Part shown: positions 39,444-40,713 of the stretch, one piece after another
Layout of the letters: the number at the start of each line of letters is the position of its first letter
Numbering within the stretch: the stretch's first letter is position 1
Assembly (NCBI GenBank): GCA_015064955.1
Contig: SVRD01000006.1
Span: 1-40,713, forward strand
DNA length: 40,713 bases
Direction of reading: 5' to 3'
Origin: Oscillospiraceae bacterium
GTDB lineage: Bacteria; Bacillota; Clostridia; Oscillospirales; CAG-382
Notes under the pieces: model-generated
What the model saw: only the letters and a program-made list of their open reading frames with translations
What the model was told of the DNA's origin: nothing
Database searches by the model: none
Made by a program: the position numbers and the translations under genes

Positions 39444-40693
39444 AATACGGATTAATAGCCGAGAGAGTGGGTCACAGCTTTTCGGCTGAAATACACAAAC
39501 GCCTTTTCGGCTACGATTACGAGCTGAAGGCAATAAAAAAAGATGAGCTTGAGCAGTTCATAAAATCACGTGAATTTCTCGCGCTGAACGTCACGATTCC
39601 ATATAAGCAAGCGGTTATTCCATATCTTGATTATGTTAACCAAACCGCACTCGATATCGGCGCGGTCAATACTATCGTTAACCGTGATGGCAAGCTTTAC
39701 GGAGCAAATACCGATCTGATGGGCTTGTGTGCGATGATCGATCACGAGGGCATATCGTTAAAGGATAAAAAAGTGCTCATTCTCGGCAGCGGAGGAACCT
39801 CAAAAACTGCATTCGCTGCGGTGAAATCACTTTCGTGCAGGGAAGCATACCGTGTTTCGAGAAGCGGTTCCGACAGCTGTATAACCTATGAAAATGCACT
39901 TGATCTTCACTCTGATGCGGAGATAATTATCAACACGACTCCTTGCGGAATGTTTCCTGATATATATGCTTCGGCAATCGATATAAAGGATTTCAGATCC
40001 GCCGAGGGTGTAATCGACGTAGTTTATAATCCTTTGCGGAGCAAGCTCGTAACCGATGCTCTTTCTATGGGTATAAAAGCCTGCGGCGGTCTTTATATGC
40101 TCGTCGCGCAAGCGGCTTACGCGGCTGAAATGTTTGTCGAAAAGACTGTTTCTCCCGAACGTATCGACGAGATTTATAACGATATGCTATCTCAAAAGGA
40201 AAATATAGTGCTGACGGGTATGCCCGGAAGCGGAAAGACGAGCACGGGCAAGCTTATTGCCTCGTCACTCGGACGTGAATTCATCGATACCGACGATGCG
40301 ATCTTCAACAAGATCGGAAAGACTGCCGGCGATATCATTATGGAGCAGGGCGAAAAAGCCTTCCGTGATATCGAATCCGATGTTATAAAAGAGATTTCCG
40401 CGCTTCAGGGCAAAGTCATTTCAACCGGCGGCGGCGCGATTTTAAGAAAACAGAATATCGAATTGTTGAAGGAAAACGGCAGGATCTATTTTCTCGACCG
40501 CGATCTTGATTATATCGTCACAAGTGACGACCGTCCTCTTTCTTCAAACCGAGATGATCTTGAAAAACGCTTTAAAGAGCGCTATCCGATTTACTGTTCG
40601 ACCTGCGATTGCAGAATTATCGCGGTCGACGGTAAGCGGTTAAATGCAAATGCAATTCTGGAGGATTTTAAAAATGAAAATTCTCGTAATTAA
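39440..40693 (+). CDS. fusion of shikimate dehydrogenase and shikimate kinase (AroE-AroK)
   Basis: A 417-residue bifunctional enzyme for two consecutive steps. The AroE part (1-250) has the SFSAEIH substrate motif, NVTIPYK with the catalytic Lys, the dinucleotide site GSGGTSKT, DVVYNPL and MLVAQAAYA. Ser/Thr in the dinucleotide loop replaces the usual Ala. The kinase part (about 252-417) has the P-loop GMPGSGKTSTG, the DTDD metal/shikimate motif, FRDIES, STGGGAIL and DRPL. Start 39440 follows from the ATGA overlap with aroC; an in-frame start at 39374 lies inside aroC. AroE and AroK are usually separate proteins in Clostridia; fused forms in this order are less common. The end overlaps aroQ by 20 bp. 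Confidence 0.88.
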   Translation: MKYGLIAERVGHSFSAEIHKRLFGYDYELKAIKKDELEQFIKSREFLALNVTIPYKQAVIPYLDYVNQTALDIGAVNTIVNRDGKLYGANTDLMGLCAMIDHEGISLKDKKVLILGSGGTSKTAFAAVKSLSCREAYRVSRSGSDSCITYENALDLHSDAEIIINTTPCGMFPDIYASAIDIKDFRSAEGVIDVVYNPLRSKLVTDALSMGIKACGGLYMLVAQAAYAAEMFVEKTVSPERIDEIYNDMLSQKENIVLTGMPGSGKTSTGKLIASSLGREFIDTDDAIFNKIGKTAGDIIMEQGEKAFRDIESDVIKEISALQGKVISTGGGAILRKQNIELLKENGRIYFLDRDLDYIVTSDDRPLSSNRDDLEKRFKERYPIYCSTCDCRIIAVDGKRLNANAILEDFKNENSRN

Positions 40694-40713
40694 CGGGCCG
40701 AATTTAAATATGC
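40674..40713 (+). CDS. aroQ: type II 3-dehydroquinate dehydratase, first 13 codons
   Basis: The frame starting at 40674 reads MKILVINGPNLNM and is cut by the window end. This is the unmistakable N-terminus of type II dehydroquinases (ILVINGPNLN). GGAGG (40660-40664) precedes it by 9 nt, and its start lies inside the aroE-aroK frame. It supplies the missing step between AroB and AroE. Confidence 0.88.
   Translation, partial: MKILVINGPNLNM

Noticed and set aside
1-40713. CRISPR array, prophage, insertion sequence or genomic island
   Set aside because: No regularly spaced repeats, transposase, integrase or phage genes were found. The window reads as housekeeping and metabolic chromosome.

Overview
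The window looks like chromosomal DNA of a strictly anaerobic Clostridia member (Bacillota), probably a gut- or rumen-type fermenter. The grounds are strong AGGAGG-type ribosome binding sites, sigma-A-like promoters, two [FeFe]-hydrogenases of non-M3 type, many oxygen-sensitive Fe-S proteins, a 1-Cys OhrR, AEC and DUF4886 genes, and no respiratory membrane complexes. No phage, insertion sequence or CRISPR array was seen. Organism identity is inference; no marker gene allows a finer call.

Layout. 1-50: 5' part of a tRNA-Pro(UGG) on the minus strand. 652-6414 (+): a redox/hydrogenase operon with two tandem thioredoxin-like [2Fe-2S] ferredoxins, a PAS-containing sensory-type [FeFe]-hydrogenase, a SpoIIE-type phosphatase, a malate/lactate dehydrogenase-family enzyme and a second, ferredoxin-type [FeFe]-hydrogenase. 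6482-9363: M42 peptidase (-), divergent from an AEC transporter and a DUF4886 gene (+). 9378-12761 (-): a three-gene glycolipid-like operon (acyltransferase, GT8, and a GT8-acyltransferase fusion). 13003-16266: metallophosphoesterase plus a GNAT-like acyltransferase (-), histidine phosphatase (+), OhrR-like regulator (+). 16325-17539 (-): lipoprotein with two tandem cyclophilin domains.

17664-30057 (-) is the most remarkable part. It is an apparent 12-gene operon read in the order mdh, fumC, hdrB, hdrC, hdrA, flxD, flxC, flxB, flxA, frdB/tfrB-like, frdA/tfrA-like, and an aspartate:alanine exchanger-family transporter. Read as a pathway it takes oxaloacetate to malate, fumarate and succinate, then exports the succinate. 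The fumarate reductase has no membrane subunit. It is encoded with a full HdrABC-FlxABCD set, which in other organisms is a flavin-based electron-bifurcating NAD(P)H module. My main hypothesis is a soluble, ferredoxin-generating (NADH-bifurcating) fumarate reductase. The hydrogenases at the left end could then dispose of the reduced ferredoxin as H2.

30329-35821 (-): a LysR regulator, a MarR regulator, and citrate synthase followed by a large secreted, membrane-anchored metallophosphoesterase. 35998-40713 (+): an aromatic amino acid operon (pheA, aroB, aroC, an aroE-aroK fusion, start of aroQ). It is preceded by a Phe/Tyr-rich leader peptide (36061-36123), an 8-bp antiterminator-like pairing and an intrinsic terminator, which together look like a classical ribosome-mediated attenuator.

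Functions rest on motifs and gene context read by eye; no database search was possible.
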